Assembly (NCBI GenBank): GCA_013398015.1
Contig: VZRR01011628.1
Span: 523,744-587,743, forward strand
Reading direction: 5' to 3'
Origin: Oreocharis arfaki
Lineage: Eukaryota > Chordata > Aves > Passeriformes > Paramythiidae
DNA: 64,000 nucleotides
The translations under genes were made by a program, and so were the position numbers. Under the pieces are notes generated by a model, which did no database searches, was not told the DNA's origin, and was given only the letters and a program-made list of their open reading frames with translations. This document shows, piece after piece, positions 11,486 to 23,896 of this stretch. Each line of letters starts with the position of its first letter. Position 1 is the first letter of the stretch.

Positions 11486-12258
11486 TTGACAGAGCCCGTG
11501 CCAGTATGGCACTTGCACCAGTGTGACAGTAACTGCTTTGCTATGTTAGTGCAACTGGCATCTCGCTGGACTTTGAGGGATGGATGGCAACACGGTAGCC
11601 AAGGGCTGTCTGGAAGGGTGACCCAGACGTGTTACTGGTATGCAAATATGACAATAAGTCCATCATCTTAGTCCATAAATAGTGGACAGCCCGGGGCCTG
11701 TTTGGCTCTCCTGCACAGCAACGGTCTGCATGCCAGGATATCCCCTTTAGTAGGGACGTCTCAAGGTTATTCTTTAAGTCCGAGAGACTCTTTGCAGCAA
11801 CAGATCCTTGGGAAGTGATTAATATCATGCTAAACTTTGAAATCTTAGCAAAGGGATGCAAAGAATTGATCATGCAGACATACATTCTTTAGGCAAGTGC
11901 CATTGACCACGTCTGGGACTAGGAGTGGGTCCAGCTATCCCCAGGCTTCTGTCTGACAAGGAGTTTAGAGCACAAAGGAGTCCTTTCTGAACCTTGTGGC
12001 TCAGTGGGAGGGTCTCCCTGATGGTCCAGTGTAATCCTGTTCTCTACATAGTAATCAAATGTATCTTGCTACTGAATCTTGTTAAATCACTGTTATATTT
12101 GCCACCAAACTTTCTTAATTCACCTTTTTTTTCAATAAAGTATGCTGTTGTTTTTCTTCTAACAGGTGAAGTGCATCACTCCGCCTGTGACAGCATTCCA
12201 CGTGGAGTGTCTGACCATTATGCTTCACGAACAGCAGGAAAATGCTATCACTTCTGAC
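11486..12258 (+). mobile_element. Probable solo LTR of an endogenous retrovirus
   Basis: The segment has LTR architecture and resembles, from memory, an LTR seen in other bird genomes. It begins near a TG (11488), has a TATA-like 'ccataaatag' near 11674, and carries a canonical AATAAA at 12134-12139. A GT/T-rich downstream stretch and a GC-richer terminal segment ending in '...cttctgaca' near 12258 follow. It is richer in CpG and GC than its flanks, and a CR1 begins about 50 bp downstream. I could not find a clear target-site duplication, and the exact ends are uncertain. It could instead be another kind of interspersed repeat. Confidence 0.45.
12134..12139 (+). promoter_or_regulatory. AATAAA polyadenylation signal in the probable LTR
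   Basis: A canonical hexamer lies about 120 bp before the inferred right end of the element, followed by T-rich sequence, as expected at the R/U5 border of a retroviral LTR. Confidence 0.45.
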
Positions 12259-12310
12259 ATGATTTCCCTCTGCAGTGATTTGCATTAAAATCCACTGATA
12301 CTAAATAAAT

Positions 12311-13060
12311 AATAGAATTATTTTGTTTGGAAGGACAATGAAGTCCCTTCCCATAATGCTATCAAGCTTCAACCCCCCACCATGGGTAGGGACACGTTCC
12401 ACTATCCCAGGTTGCTCAGAGCCCTGTCCATCCTAGCCTTGAAAATTGCCAAGATTGAGGCAGCCACAACTTCTCTGGGCAACCCATGCCAGAGCCTCAC
12501 CTCCCTCACAGGGAAGAAGTTTTTCCTTCATCTCTAATTTAAAGCTAGCCTCTTTCAATCTAAAGCCATTTCCCATTGTCTTTTCACATCATGCCCTTGT
12601 CAAAATGTCCTCTCCAGCTCTCTTTTAGCCTCTTGGCTACTGGAAAGGGCTCTGAGGTCTTTCCAAATCCTTTCCTTCTTTGGGCTGAACACCCCCGGCT
12701 CTCGCAGCATGTCCTCAGAGCAGAGGTGCCCCAGCCATCTGGGCATATCTGCAAACTCCTCTGGTCTCATTTTAACAAGTCCACATCCTTCTTATACTGG
12801 TGTCCCCAGAGCTGGATGCAGCATTGCAGGTGGGGTCTCACCAGGGACAATCTGCTCACTTGACCTGTTGGTGACAACTCTTTTGGTACAGGCAGGACAC
12901 GCTTGTTTTTTGGGATGCAAATGCACACTGCCAGGTCATGTCCAGTTTTTCATCCACCACCACCTCACAGTCCTGACATGTAGGACACTGTTTTGCCTTT
13001 GTTTAGCTCCCACCCTTCTCTTAGTATTGCCCACAGGGGTAGCTTTTAAATACCCGGGCG
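12311..13060 (-). mobile_element. CR1 LINE, ~750 bp, 5'-truncated, minus strand
   Basis: The 3' tail lies at the left ('aatagaattattttgtttgg'). Moving right, the complement reads through CR1 landmarks: 'gggaagaagtttttcc' (the conserved FFT region upstream of the ORF2 end), 'gctctgaggtctttccaa', 'gagcagaggtgccccag' and 'ctggatgcagcattgcagg', then the '...gtggggtctcaccaggg' segment of the late reverse-transcriptase ORF, and decayed sequence to about 13060. The plus-strand 190-codon open frame at 12709-13281 is antisense to this element and is an accident. Confidence 0.9.
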
Positions 13061-15155
13061 AGGCTGAGATCCAGGCCTTTTCCTTGACCCCTTGTTACAT
13101 TACTGATCTATTGGGCTGCATTTGCTTTAGTAATAACCTGACCACAGCAGTTTCCTGGTACTCCTCATGGAGCTGGGATGAGTTAATGGGCGTGTGTGGA
13201 GTTGTCTGGGATATACATCTAAGGAACACTCTGAGGGACACGTGTAGGTGCATCACAACAAAGTTAAACACTTGCTCCTGAGTCTGAGCATCTAGCACAT
13301 TTATTAAAGAGCTGTTCTCTTTTTTCGGATTTTTTTTTCCTACTATCAGTTGTGCATTTAATGAGAAACTGAAGCTGACTTAATCAGACTTGAATCATCT
13401 TCTGGAAGTCCTTGCCTGTCTTTATTTAATGCAGGGGGAGACTGATAAAATTTATTTTCAACTTCCTGGAAAGCAGTTTAAGTTAGATGGAGTGTAAACG
13501 TGGAGATGGAAAAAAATATAATTCACTTGCATATGCAAAACTGGGATAAAAACGATTGATTTCCAAGGAAAGGCTGGAAAACAAAGATCCTTAACAATCT
13601 GATTGACAAAGAAATTAGAGTATTCGTTATGTTTGCTGCTAAATTGAGTTGAATGTTTGATGTAAAATGCTTCTGAGAGAAGATAGGGAAAATATTTTCG
13701 AAAATGTTTGCGTATCTTTTATTTTATATGGGAGCTGTTCAGGGCACAGTTATATTCCTATTAATAATATGGGAAGAAGGATCATTTAAATGGAATATAA
13801 CCAGATAATGGTTTATCCAAATAATTATACTATAGTGAAATAATTACTGATAAACTACTTACTAGGATTGTACCCGTCATTAAAAAAACAGCACTGTCAA
13901 ATATCATCACTTTTTGACAAAACTATTTCCTGACAGAGGGAAAAAATGATTAAAAACTTCAATTCACAAAGTGACTTTTATTTTAACAATAAATAACATA
14001 CAAGTCACATTGCAAAATGAGACCCTTAATCATTTTCTGCCATGTTATTTGTCAAAATATAGACAGGAAAAAATGATCACTCATAAATAAAAGGTAACTT
14101 TCTTTTGCCATTTGCAGGGCGGAGGAGTAAATGTAGTGTTTGTTGAAGTTCTTAAACAGGGAAGGAGAGGGAAATAAATGGCTGAAGTTCGGAAAGGAAA
14201 AAAAAACCAAAAAACCAGCTCTAATAAAGTCAGTCTGATCAACCAGATTGAGTAATCAAAAATTCATTCTTTGTGAAACCTGTGGGGGAAAATCGCATTT
14301 TTATTGGAATATTAACACTGAAAGGTTTGAAAGCATCAGAGAGGGACAGTACTTTTCAAAGCCCTACTCTAATTGCTTATGATATATAATCTCAGCCTAA
14401 TTTAATGTTAATTGGATTTCCCAATGTCTTTGTCCAAATGACATTTTTTGGTTTTAGCTGCTTTCAGCCACTGGATGAAGTCACAGAAAAGCTTTCATGC
14501 TGAACATTTGTTTCCAATGGCACAAAGTGTAGAATACAGTATTATAAAAATCAGAACAAAAATGGGGATGCTTAATTTTTATTTTGGAAATTTATATATA
14601 GGATTTGCTTTTTATGACAAGTTTTAGTATAAGAACAGCATCCTGTACCAGGAACAACTTCCAACTGATTTCTATAAGGTTTCCTTCTTGTGGCAACAGC
14701 AGCATTGATCTTTTGCATCCTTTATATACCCTTTCATGTAAAAGTAGAAAGCTTTTTTTTTTTTTTTTTACAGTAAAACAATTTTTCTTTAGTTCATGGG
14801 CAACAGATTACAGCTTACGTGTAGCAAGAAACCACCATCAGTTAATAATGTCCAGAAATTTCTAGTGAATTATCACAATTCTACTCTCAATTCACAGGTT
14901 TAATGCCCCTCAAATTTTTGTTCTTACTATGAACATGACCTGAAGATTCAAAGGCTTTACCTGGCAGACTTTGTGGCAGCACTGGTCTGAATTAATTGTT
15001 TTGGTGTATTCAATGCACTGTACATACTAAATCAGTCACTCCAAGCTATACTGCCCAGACCAAAAATTTCATGAGAGCTTTTTCCTTAACCATTCTTTTC
15101 CATAGCTCTACTATGAAAATAAAAAGAGATAGACAGCAATATACAAACAGAAAGC
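13061..15155. other. AT-rich single-copy sequence, possible conserved non-coding block
   Basis: No mobile-element signature from about 13300 on. 13440-14420 is strongly AT-rich, with many TAAT/ATTA homeodomain-like cores, no repeats and a low stop-free run length. A T run lies at 14753-14769. There is no gene evidence. Confidence 0.4.
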
Positions 15156-15195
<40 letters not shown>

Positions 15196-15292
15196 AAAAA
15201 AGAAAGAAAGAAAAAGAAAGAAAGGAAGGAAGGAAGGAAGAAAAGAAGGAAGGAAGGAAGGAAGAAATGAAGGAAGGTAGGAAGGAAGGGGG
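15156..15292 (+). repeat. Polypurine microsatellite (GAAA)n/(GGAA)n
   Basis: About 137 bp almost purely of A and G, moving from AAAG repeats on the left to GGAA repeats on the right. It accounts for the Lys/Arg/Glu-rich open frame at 14996-15280. Length is likely to vary between individuals. Confidence 0.95.
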
Positions 15293-18234
15293 GATATCTG
15301 CTTAAGAGTTTGTTTGGTTACAAAAAATTACACAAGAACTTTACCTAGAAAGAAAAAAAGTGAGGTAGGAGGGGAGAGCAGATTGTTACGACGGAGAAAG
15401 TCAAACATGGAAATTTATAGATTCATTAATTAAGCAGCTTAGAGTAGCATGTGAATATAAATATAAATAAAAATGACAATATCAATTATGTTTTTTCCTT
15501 CTTGAAAGAAAAATATAAATAGTACTCACTGAGCACTCATGATGCAGTTAATTAGCTTTATGTCTATTTCACAGGTAGCAGTTCACACAAGGATCAAAAT
15601 ACTTGAACTTCTGGCAAAAGCACATAGAGACATGTTTTTAAACATATCAGTTTTAGCTGAAACTGTCTGAATGTGAATTTTACTGCTGGTTAGAATGACA
15701 ACAGGATTCCATGTAATGTCATGACAGCACTGTAGGACAGACTTGTTTAGGTTTTTTGTGGAGTAAGGTGAGAATTAAGAAAGGAACCAAAATCAGCACA
15801 GAAAACACCTCAGTGACAGAGCTGGTCATACAAGGGCAGTGTCCTGAAATTATATTTTCAGTTGTTTAAATCCAAAGTAGCTGTTTCACAATCGATAACA
15901 CATTGAACATGCAGGGAAATGCCTGAAGCAGAGCAAAGACAGCTATTTGGTAAATCCTCAGTGATGAAGGTGACAGGCTTTCTCTCATAGATTTCGGTTG
16001 GGTCAGAAGATGGTCATGCATCTGATAACATATATTAAACTGATATTGTAGGTTTCAGGAGCACCCATCTCTCTTTATATGCTCTTTGTCAGTATATGAA
16101 GTAACTTCTGACCATAGGGTGGATGCAAGAAGAGGCTTGATTTCAAGTCCTTTGGCTGGAAAGGAATTCAGGAAGTCTCTTTTGCCACAGATGAATCACA
16201 TAAGGAGCAGCAGAGTCCACATAGTAGGTCTGGGAAATAAAAATGTGTATTCATTTCTGTGCTCAGACCTCTGAAAGAGAGATCTCTCAATCCCAACTTC
16301 CAGAAAGGAAGTAATGGTCCAAATCAAAGAGAGAGCATCTTTCTTCTATATCAACATTTACTGAAGATCCAAGGTGTTTCCAATTGAATTTGGTGAATCT
16401 ATGTCTTTTGAAAAACTTACAATAAAGAGATAATATTTGTAACCCCAGATGAAGCAACAGGAGTAGGATAGCTTCCTCCATACCTGTTGCTACCATATTC
16501 AGTGAATCTTGAAGGCTTGGGGAGTAAATGTGTCCCCAAGGAAAGTTTCACCTGAGTAGGTTAATAACACTGCCCACTATGTGCATGTGATACTCATCTC
16601 TCTCTGAAACTACTTTCCCTCCTGGGTGCCCGGCAGGTCTTTGACACCTAGATTTGGATGTGGAATCCATAACCACTAATGAGTCATGCAGGCTGGAGCT
16701 CAAGTCTGTTATTCCTCTTGAACAGCTCTTGGGCACTTTGTTCTCTTTGCAGGTGAACTTAAGCATCAACCATATTTTTATTTGCCTAGCAAGGAAAACA
16801 CATCTGCTAAAGATGTGTGCATCTTTTGCAAGTGTGTCAATTTATTTGCAAAATAGGTTTAGCACTTGTGCCCATGGACAGCTGCCGATGCAGCTCTGAG
16901 CACCTCAGGCCCAGACAGAGAGACCACAGATTCTTGTTCCTGCTTCATTCTCACTTTCTCTCTTTCCTCCCACCTCTTCTGAAATGATTTGGGAAAATAA
17001 TGTTCCCAGTTTTACTCAGCAATATTTAAAACTCTTCTCATGCAGATGATTTTATAGAGGCCTGAATAGAAATGAGTGGAGGCATCTCAGAACAGTCATA
17101 GTCTATCATAAAGAGCAGCAGAAGATAACCAAGATTTTGCATAATGCAGCTCACTTGGCATTCTTAGTGAAAAAGGAGCCAAGTCTTGTCTCTATATTGA
17201 GAAATTCTCTCTATTAATGTGATAAAGATTGGTCCCTTTGGGTCAAGGTAGTGGAACATTAAGTGGGAAAGAGTAAAACTTACCTTCTGCCCATCTAAAT
17301 TTAACTTGTCCTACAAATGATAAGAACATTTCATTCTTCTCTGTTCTCACTTTTTTTTCTCCTTTCTTCTTGAACACTGAATTTATCATTTAAATGTTAA
17401 AAAGAGAAACCAGATGTTATAGTTATTAACTTTTGGAATCAACTATAATCTTCCTATTAAATCCTTCCATCCAGGTACAGGCAATTATTTGCTTGATCTA
17501 AAGGTGCAGAAAATGTAGACACACAGGGTTTCAGAAAGTCCAGTTTAATAAGACAGGTGAGTAACTAATAATGTGGAAAATTACCTGCAGATTGAGGATA
17601 TTGGGAATGACTAATGGCCAAAACTAAGCGAGTAAATTAGTTGCAAAATGATACCATTTGCAGTAGTTGTGTGAGTAGGGGACTGGATGGCACAGTGGCA
17701 TGTGGCAGTGATCTGTGCTTGAATATGGCCCAAATTCAGGAAAACATGCCATCAACTTATGGCTTTTTTCTTTTTATTTTATTCTTTTTATTATATATTA
17801 TGTTTTAAATTATTATTATTTTTTTCCATGTGCTCTGTGAAATTTATGTAAGGTTTAACAGCACAGCCACAGGAGCCCATTCAGCTTTACAAAGTTTAAC
17901 AACAAAGTTGTCATCAAGGTCAAATGCGCTGAAACTGAGATATCAGTTTGCTTTACAAGCCAGAGTTCAGATAAGCAAAACATTCGGTTCATTGGGGAAG
18001 ATTCTGAAATGAAGAGAAGGGAAGATTTCAAAGAGGTTATTTTCCTCTTAATTTAAGATGTTCTGTGAATTTCTGATTCCAAAAGGCACTCAGATGTTGG
18101 TTTCAATGGGACCGTTAATGGATTTGGAATTACCAACATGCTGAAGTATTTTGGTGTTTAATTGGCTACCCCAAAATACATGATTTGACAGTCTGCTCAT
18201 GGTCAGTGTTTTGCAAACAAACTGCAGACCAGGT
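15293..18234. other. Non-coding sequence, nothing recognised
   Basis: AT-rich sequence with only short open frames of up to 81 codons. No CR1, LTR or SINE signature and no RNA gene seen. 16930-17000 is pyrimidine-rich. Confidence 0.45.
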
Positions 18235-18365
18235 TATCTTCTATAAAATCTGAGTACTCTTAAGTGAGACAGTGAGCAACACACTTAAGGTCCCAAAGGA
18301 AGGTAGTCCAGAAGTGAGAACTGAATTTGCATACCTGTCTGTCTGATCTTAGATTTGCCCACCTG
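18235..18365 (-). mobile_element. MIR-like ancient SINE remnant, minus strand
   Basis: The order of segments fits the complement of the MIR core: a 'gagacagtgagcaacacac' stretch, then 'cttaaggtcccaaagga' (the 'aaggtcac' landmark), then 'gtgagaactgaatttgc' and 'ctgtctgtctgatctta' (the 'acccaggtctgtctgac' region). It is heavily diverged and the call is by eye. Confidence 0.4.
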
Positions 18366-21300
18366 CCTGAGGTACAGATTACAGATTGTTTCTGATGGGG
18401 CTATTAACATGATGAATGATTTTATTGTACCAGTTGTGACAGTACTTATTCTCAGAAAGTGTTTTTAAACATAATGTAGTGAACTAATAATGACTCTTAG
18501 CTTTTTCCACTTTGACAATCCCATGTTCTCTTTAGTGACAGCCAGGGGTACCCATAATATCCTGAAAACTACATGGAATTGGAAGCATTCAAAAATGTTT
18601 CCAAATTTTTTAAGTTCCTCTAATATTTTCTTAATACTTTTGTAGGTGGAACCAGGCTGAGTTTATAATTTTCATTGTTTTTTTTTTTTTCTGTTGCTCT
18701 GTTGAAAAAACCCTGTTTTTATAAAGCAGAAGGCTAGCAAAGACATGCACTCTGAAATGTACATGTATCTTTTAGTAAAACCTACCCCTGAGAATTTGAC
18801 TATGACAAGAAACACGCAAACATTAACTTACACGCATGCTCACAATACTGTGCAGACGTCTATATCACATGCCAGCAAGGCAAATGATACCCCATGCAAC
18901 AACTTTATAGACAAAGTTATTTTATAAATAAAGTTAAGTTAAAAAATACAGCTGCTCATCCTTCTTTAGGAAAAAATATCCCAATATCAACACCAATAAT
19001 AAAAACAGTAATTTCAGTTATGTCCTCCACCTGCTGAAGATGTGCTCCAGGTATTTCTCTCCTTCTTCCACTGCCGAAAAACACTTCCCTCCTTGATTTG
19101 CCCCCTGTGCTCCTCATGAGCATTCTCCCTAAGGGGCCACTATAGGTTAGGAGTGATCCACTCTTTAAACTGGTTAATATTTAAACACAGCTTACGTGAT
19201 TTCTCCAGGGCCTAAACTGCATTCCATGAAGCCTCACTGTTAGATTCGAGAGACTGAGATAATTTCTCAGGAGCTCTCATAGTAAGGTCCACATACAATA
19301 GCACTGAAATACAATTCTCAGAGGCTGAACTTCTTCTTATCTGTCTTTGGGTGGTGATTCTCTCTGTGTTCTTACCTCTCTCTAATCTTTTGCATTTCTT
19401 TTTATCACAAAATGTCACTGAGACTGACTCTTTCCTCACTGTAAGACTGTTTTCCTTGAGAACATTTGTCGTTTTATATATATATATACATATGCTGTAA
19501 GAAAAGTCGACAATTTGATTTCATAGCTAGTGATAAGGGAAGCAAAATCCTACTGCTTTCAGCTTTTAAGTTGACTTAAGTGCTTTGACAAAGTGGCATT
19601 TATTTAAAAAAAAAAAAAAAAAGAAAGGAAAAAAAAAGAAAGAAAAGAAAACAACAACAACCACAAAAAAGAAGGACATATACAAAGACCAAGACAAGCT
19701 TTAAAAGCTCACAGAGAGATTTATTAATTACATTGAGGTCTGACCTTCCGGTGAATAGCGCCTATAAAATACAGAAACATAACTCTACTGTACCTATAAA
19801 AAATATGGCCTTCATGTTTAGAACTTGTAAATATACTGGGTTCACAAATTATTGGCACGAAATTAGTCAGATTTCCAAGGGAAGGATTTCCAGTGAAGTA
19901 AATTGTGATTGATTTAGTGACTACAGAGGGACAGAGCAGTAATTTATGCTGGCATAGTCGAATCAGTTGTATATGGTAACACAGGTCACATCTGTGTGGC
20001 CTATTCCTTTACCTGGAACAAGTTAAAAAAAAAAACAAAAACAAAAAAAAAACCCAACAAGAAAACAGAAAGGAAAAGGTATTTTAGCTGTTGCTACAAC
20101 TGGACCAGCCAGCCTACCTTCCACTACCCAACACAGATTACCTAAGACTGCTAAAACTGGGAAGAAATTGATATGGGGTCAGAGGTACTCAAACATTTGG
20201 GATTCACAGCAGTCAAAACTGGGCTAGCAGTCTAAAGAGCTGCCTGGCAGTTGCTAAAATCTTGCAATTTCACAGAGGATTTGTAAATACTGTGGTTCTG
20301 ATTGTCTTGGATGTAGAGATTTCCATCCTGCACACGTTTGGATGCAAATCACGACCACGAAACCAGGTAGGAAATTTTTATCTGCAGCCAGTGAAACGAT
20401 CATGATCCAGTTTGCATCTGAGCGTTCCTGAGGCCAGAGTTATCCTACTGTGGATGGGCTTCACTCTTTAGGACAGTGCCACAGTTACAGGGGTAGAGAC
20501 AAAATAGAAATCGCCCTTCTTGACTCCAAGGACATAAAACAAGAACTGAGGCACCTATATTATGTGCATTTTATGGAAGTCCTTGCTTCTATCCCCTCAC
20601 CTCCCATAACCTTTCTTGACATCAGCAAAAATTATTAGTTTTGCTCTTCAGTGTCATGCCTGTTGGTTACCTCTAATTGAAATGGAGGCGTTCTGAGCAG
20701 CAAAATAAGTTACAAATCTATTCAAGTGCCCCTTTTGTATAATTTATCATGGGATTCAGAGCTTCTGAGCTTGGATCATTTAGTTCTCAGGAGTCTTTAA
20801 TACCTGATCACGATTTCTGGTGGGACAGTGCTTGGTATAGTTGGTAGAATATGAAGATAACTGAAAATTTATTTACTGTATCAAATGCTGATGTTGCCAG
20901 AAGAGTGGTTTGAGATGAGGATTACCTTTCACAGCAAATTAATTGCAAGGAACCACTTAATTGGTGGAACCATAGACAAGAAAGAAGGAAAAAAGTAAAG
21001 CCCTCTAGGTATTGAATAAAAAGAAGTTCGAGCTTTCCTGTTTAAATGAGTTCTTTCATCATGAACAAGGATAAAGACGCTCTAAGAAGAAATAAAACTA
21101 TTGAAATCTTTTTATCGGGATAGAGGATGACACAGGAAAATTTACCTTTGTGAGAGCATACCCTCCTGTTCAGGCAATCACCTTTTTGCTTCCTTTGGCA
21201 ATGGCACGCAGCTACACGCCAGTCATCCTCACCCTGTGGTCGGTGAGGATGCTCATTAAAGCCAGTAGAAGTAGTCACGGTAGAATTTTGCCTTTGTTAG

Positions 21301-22132
21301 CCAGATTTCTCTATGAAGTATGCAGTTTTCCAGCTTCTGTGCCATTATTCCTCAGTGGTTTTTCAGTTACCAGTATCAGAGACAGTTTTACCTGAGGACT
21401 GGAAACTCCAAGGTGAATTAAAATGTCTGTTTCTCTCTTAGTGTCTGTGAAAAGAAGCTTGGCATAATATCTCTTTTGTCATGAATTCTCTGTGTAGGTT
21501 TGATCAGGTCACTTAGGGTGCCTTTCTTGCTGACCTTATGGTGATTTCAGTAGGCTCTGGGCATATCTGCATATCTTAAAGGGTCTGGGCCTTTAGGCTT
21601 TACTGGCTCGTAGAAATTAAGGTATTAATTCCTTTTGCTGACATCAAGGGCATGGTAGTGCATTTAAAAATATATGGTGGGCTTCAGATAAGCATGTATC
21701 ACTGTGATAAAAGAAGCCCCAGATCTGCAAATGAAAGTACCAAGTATAGCATTTGTTTGGCTGTTTTTCTTCTTCTCAGAGCATTTCCTGTGAGTAGCAA
21801 AGTAATGGCTGTGCCGCTGTTTAACAGAGCACAGAATAATTCAGAAAGCTTAAGAAATACTGCTGTTCATCTGCACAAAAAATACGAGAGTTGCTCTCAC
21901 TTTTCGGACTGGACACCTCGTACTCCTGGAAGAACTGTTGATTCCTCATGCTTTTGAAACTGCAGCAGTAACTCTACGCTTCTGCTACACTCTCATGTTC
22001 AGAATAACTCCAGTTTGAACATTTCATCCAGATCATAGCACTCAGAGACGTGGGTATGTCTTTCACACAGAAGACTTCGGGGAAAATGAATAAACGGACA
22101 AAAAAACAGAGAAAAACTTGCTGTTACACATT
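18366..22132. other. Non-coding sequence with A-rich tracts
   Basis: No gene or mobile element recognised. It contains a T run near 18680, A-rich stretches at 19603-19675 and 20026-20055, and a short (TA)n near 19477. Open frames such as 21652-21957 (101 codons) have no recognisable domain. Confidence 0.45.
21224..21251. repeat. 10-bp perfect inverted repeat
   Basis: Arms 21224-21233 (catcctcacc) and 21242-21251 (ggtgaggatg) are exact reverse complements around an 8-nt loop. No known element is recognised. Confidence 0.65.
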
Positions 22133-22770
22133 GGAATCATAGAATGGTTTGTGTTGGAAGAGACCTTCGAAGCCAGTCTTGGTCCAACCCCACTGCCATG
22201 GACAGGAGCGTGTTTCACTGGGTGAGGTTGTTCAAAGCCCCACCCATCCCGACCACGAAGCTGTCCAGTGACCAGCCATCCATGATTTCTATGCATAACC
22301 TGTTCCAGTGCTTCGCCACCCTCATCATCTTCCCCTCTCACCACTTAAATCTGCCCTCTTGCACTTTAAAATCATTGCCCCTAAGCCTGTCACTAAAAGC
22401 ATAGACAAAAACCCTTCCCTAACTTTCAAGTATATCTCCTCTAGGCTGTGGAAGGGGCTGTAAGACCTCCCCAGAGCTTTCTCCAGGCTGAACAGCACCA
22501 ACTCCATCACAAAGTCTCCAGAGCAGAGGTGCTCTGGCAGTCTGAGCATCTTCGTGGATTCCTCTGGAGGCATTCCAACAGATCCACGTCTTTCGTGTAC
22601 TGGGGACCCCAAACCCATGCCCAGCACCTCAGCTGGGGTCTCTCAAGAGTGCAAGAGAGAGGGAAAATGCCCTCCCTTGGCCACAGCATGACCGACTTTC
22701 TGGGCTGCAAAGGCTCAGTTCCAGCCCATGACTGCTTTCACCATCTCACCTGGAAGCATCCATTTTGGGC
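22133..22770 (-). mobile_element. CR1 LINE, ~640 bp, 5'-truncated, minus strand
   Basis: The complement of the 3' tail ('ggaatcatagaatggtttg') opens the element at 22133. It is followed by 'tggaagagaccttcgaag', 'cagcctgttccagtgc'-type sequence near 22300, 'ttctccaggctgaac' near 22480, 'gctctggcagtctgagc', and 'tttctgggctgcaaagg' near 22700. This is one of the better preserved CR1 copies in the window. All six-frame open frames across 22063-22807 arise from it. Confidence 0.92.
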
Positions 22771-23700
22771 TGGTTTATTTGCCAATATGCTCATTGTATA
22801 CCAATAAACATACAGCAAAATTTATTGTCAAATTAAAATAAATTGTTGCAATTTTTAATATATATTATACATATATATATTTAATGACATTTATATACAT
22901 TTATATTTCTTTGAAAAACAAGATATTACTTAGGCTAGTTTGTTTCCTCTCATTTACTCACTTGTCTTTGTATTTTTATCCTATTAAAGCACTTTCCCAA
23001 GTAATGGTTGAGCAACAAACATGGGGAAAAGAAGCACTGCTGGTTTTGTTTGTTAACTTAACTATCTTTTTGAATTCACAGTGTGTAGGCACAATGTTTT
23101 CCATAAAGCATTACAGTGTGAAAGGGCAGAGGGGGGGAAAATAGACAGACATCACCCAGAGAGAATTGATATTGAGAATAACTGGGAAAAAGACATCTTC
23201 TTCATGTTAAACTCACTAAGTAATTCCAGGGGAAAAAAAAGAGTAAATATTTGCTGCAAGTTTTCTTGAAAGCTGTGGGAGACTAAAACTATCACTTCTT
23301 ACAGCTTGAATATTCTTTCTTTCTTTTTTAAATTTCTTTTTATGACCATAATTAAAAAAAAAAAAAAAAAAGGAAAAAAACCCCAAAAAAAACAACATGT
23401 TTTTCCTCAAACATGAGATCGGATCCCAAGTTTAGCTTTGAATGTATAAATAGCTAAGTGAGAGAAGAAAAAAAAGTGCACCATTCTGTGAGGGAAACAA
23501 ACACTTTCTCCTTCATATTTCAAGTAGCAAATATAGAACCAGATGTGAAAATGAGACCACACTTGGGAACGCAGTGGTTGCATCAGAAATTGGGTAAGGA
23601 TGTTAGACTCAATCTGGAGAGGACCAAGATGTATGTCTGTGCTAATCCACCCTAAAAACTCACCTCATCCATGGTTCAAACACCTCTGGCAACATAATCA
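22771..23700. other. AT-rich sequence with (TA)n and poly(A)
   Basis: A (TA)n-like stretch lies at 22855-22882 and a poly(A) tract at 23354-23371, followed by an A-rich 'ccccaaaaaa' run. No gene or mobile element recognised. Confidence 0.5.
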
Positions 23701-23850
23701 TACAGTCATAGAATCATAAAGGCTGGAAAAGACATTTAAAATCATCAATTCCATCTATTAACTCAGCTCCACAAAGCTCACTACAGCCCCACGTCCCTAA
23801 GTACCAAATCTACACACTTTTTCAGCCCTCCCAAGAACTTAATGATGCAC
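23701..23850 (-). mobile_element. CR1 LINE 3' fragment, minus strand
   Basis: It starts with the complement of the CR1 tail, 'tcatagaatcataaaggctg', then 'tggaaaagacatttaaaat' and 'caattccatctattaac', which match the CR1 'aagatcatcaagtccaacc' region in diverged form. It fades near 23850. It is the left half of a head-to-head CR1 pair. Confidence 0.8.
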
Positions 23851-23896
23851 AGAATTACAGAAATATTTTCTGGTGAAAATGCAGATCAGTCATACT

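Noticed and set aside
12709..13281. 190-codon open frame, the longest in the window
   Set aside because: It is antisense to the minus-strand CR1 at 12311-13060 and runs past its end. The translation is not a CR1 protein.
14996..15280. Lys/Arg/Glu-rich open frame
   Set aside because: Its charged half is the direct translation of the polypurine microsatellite.
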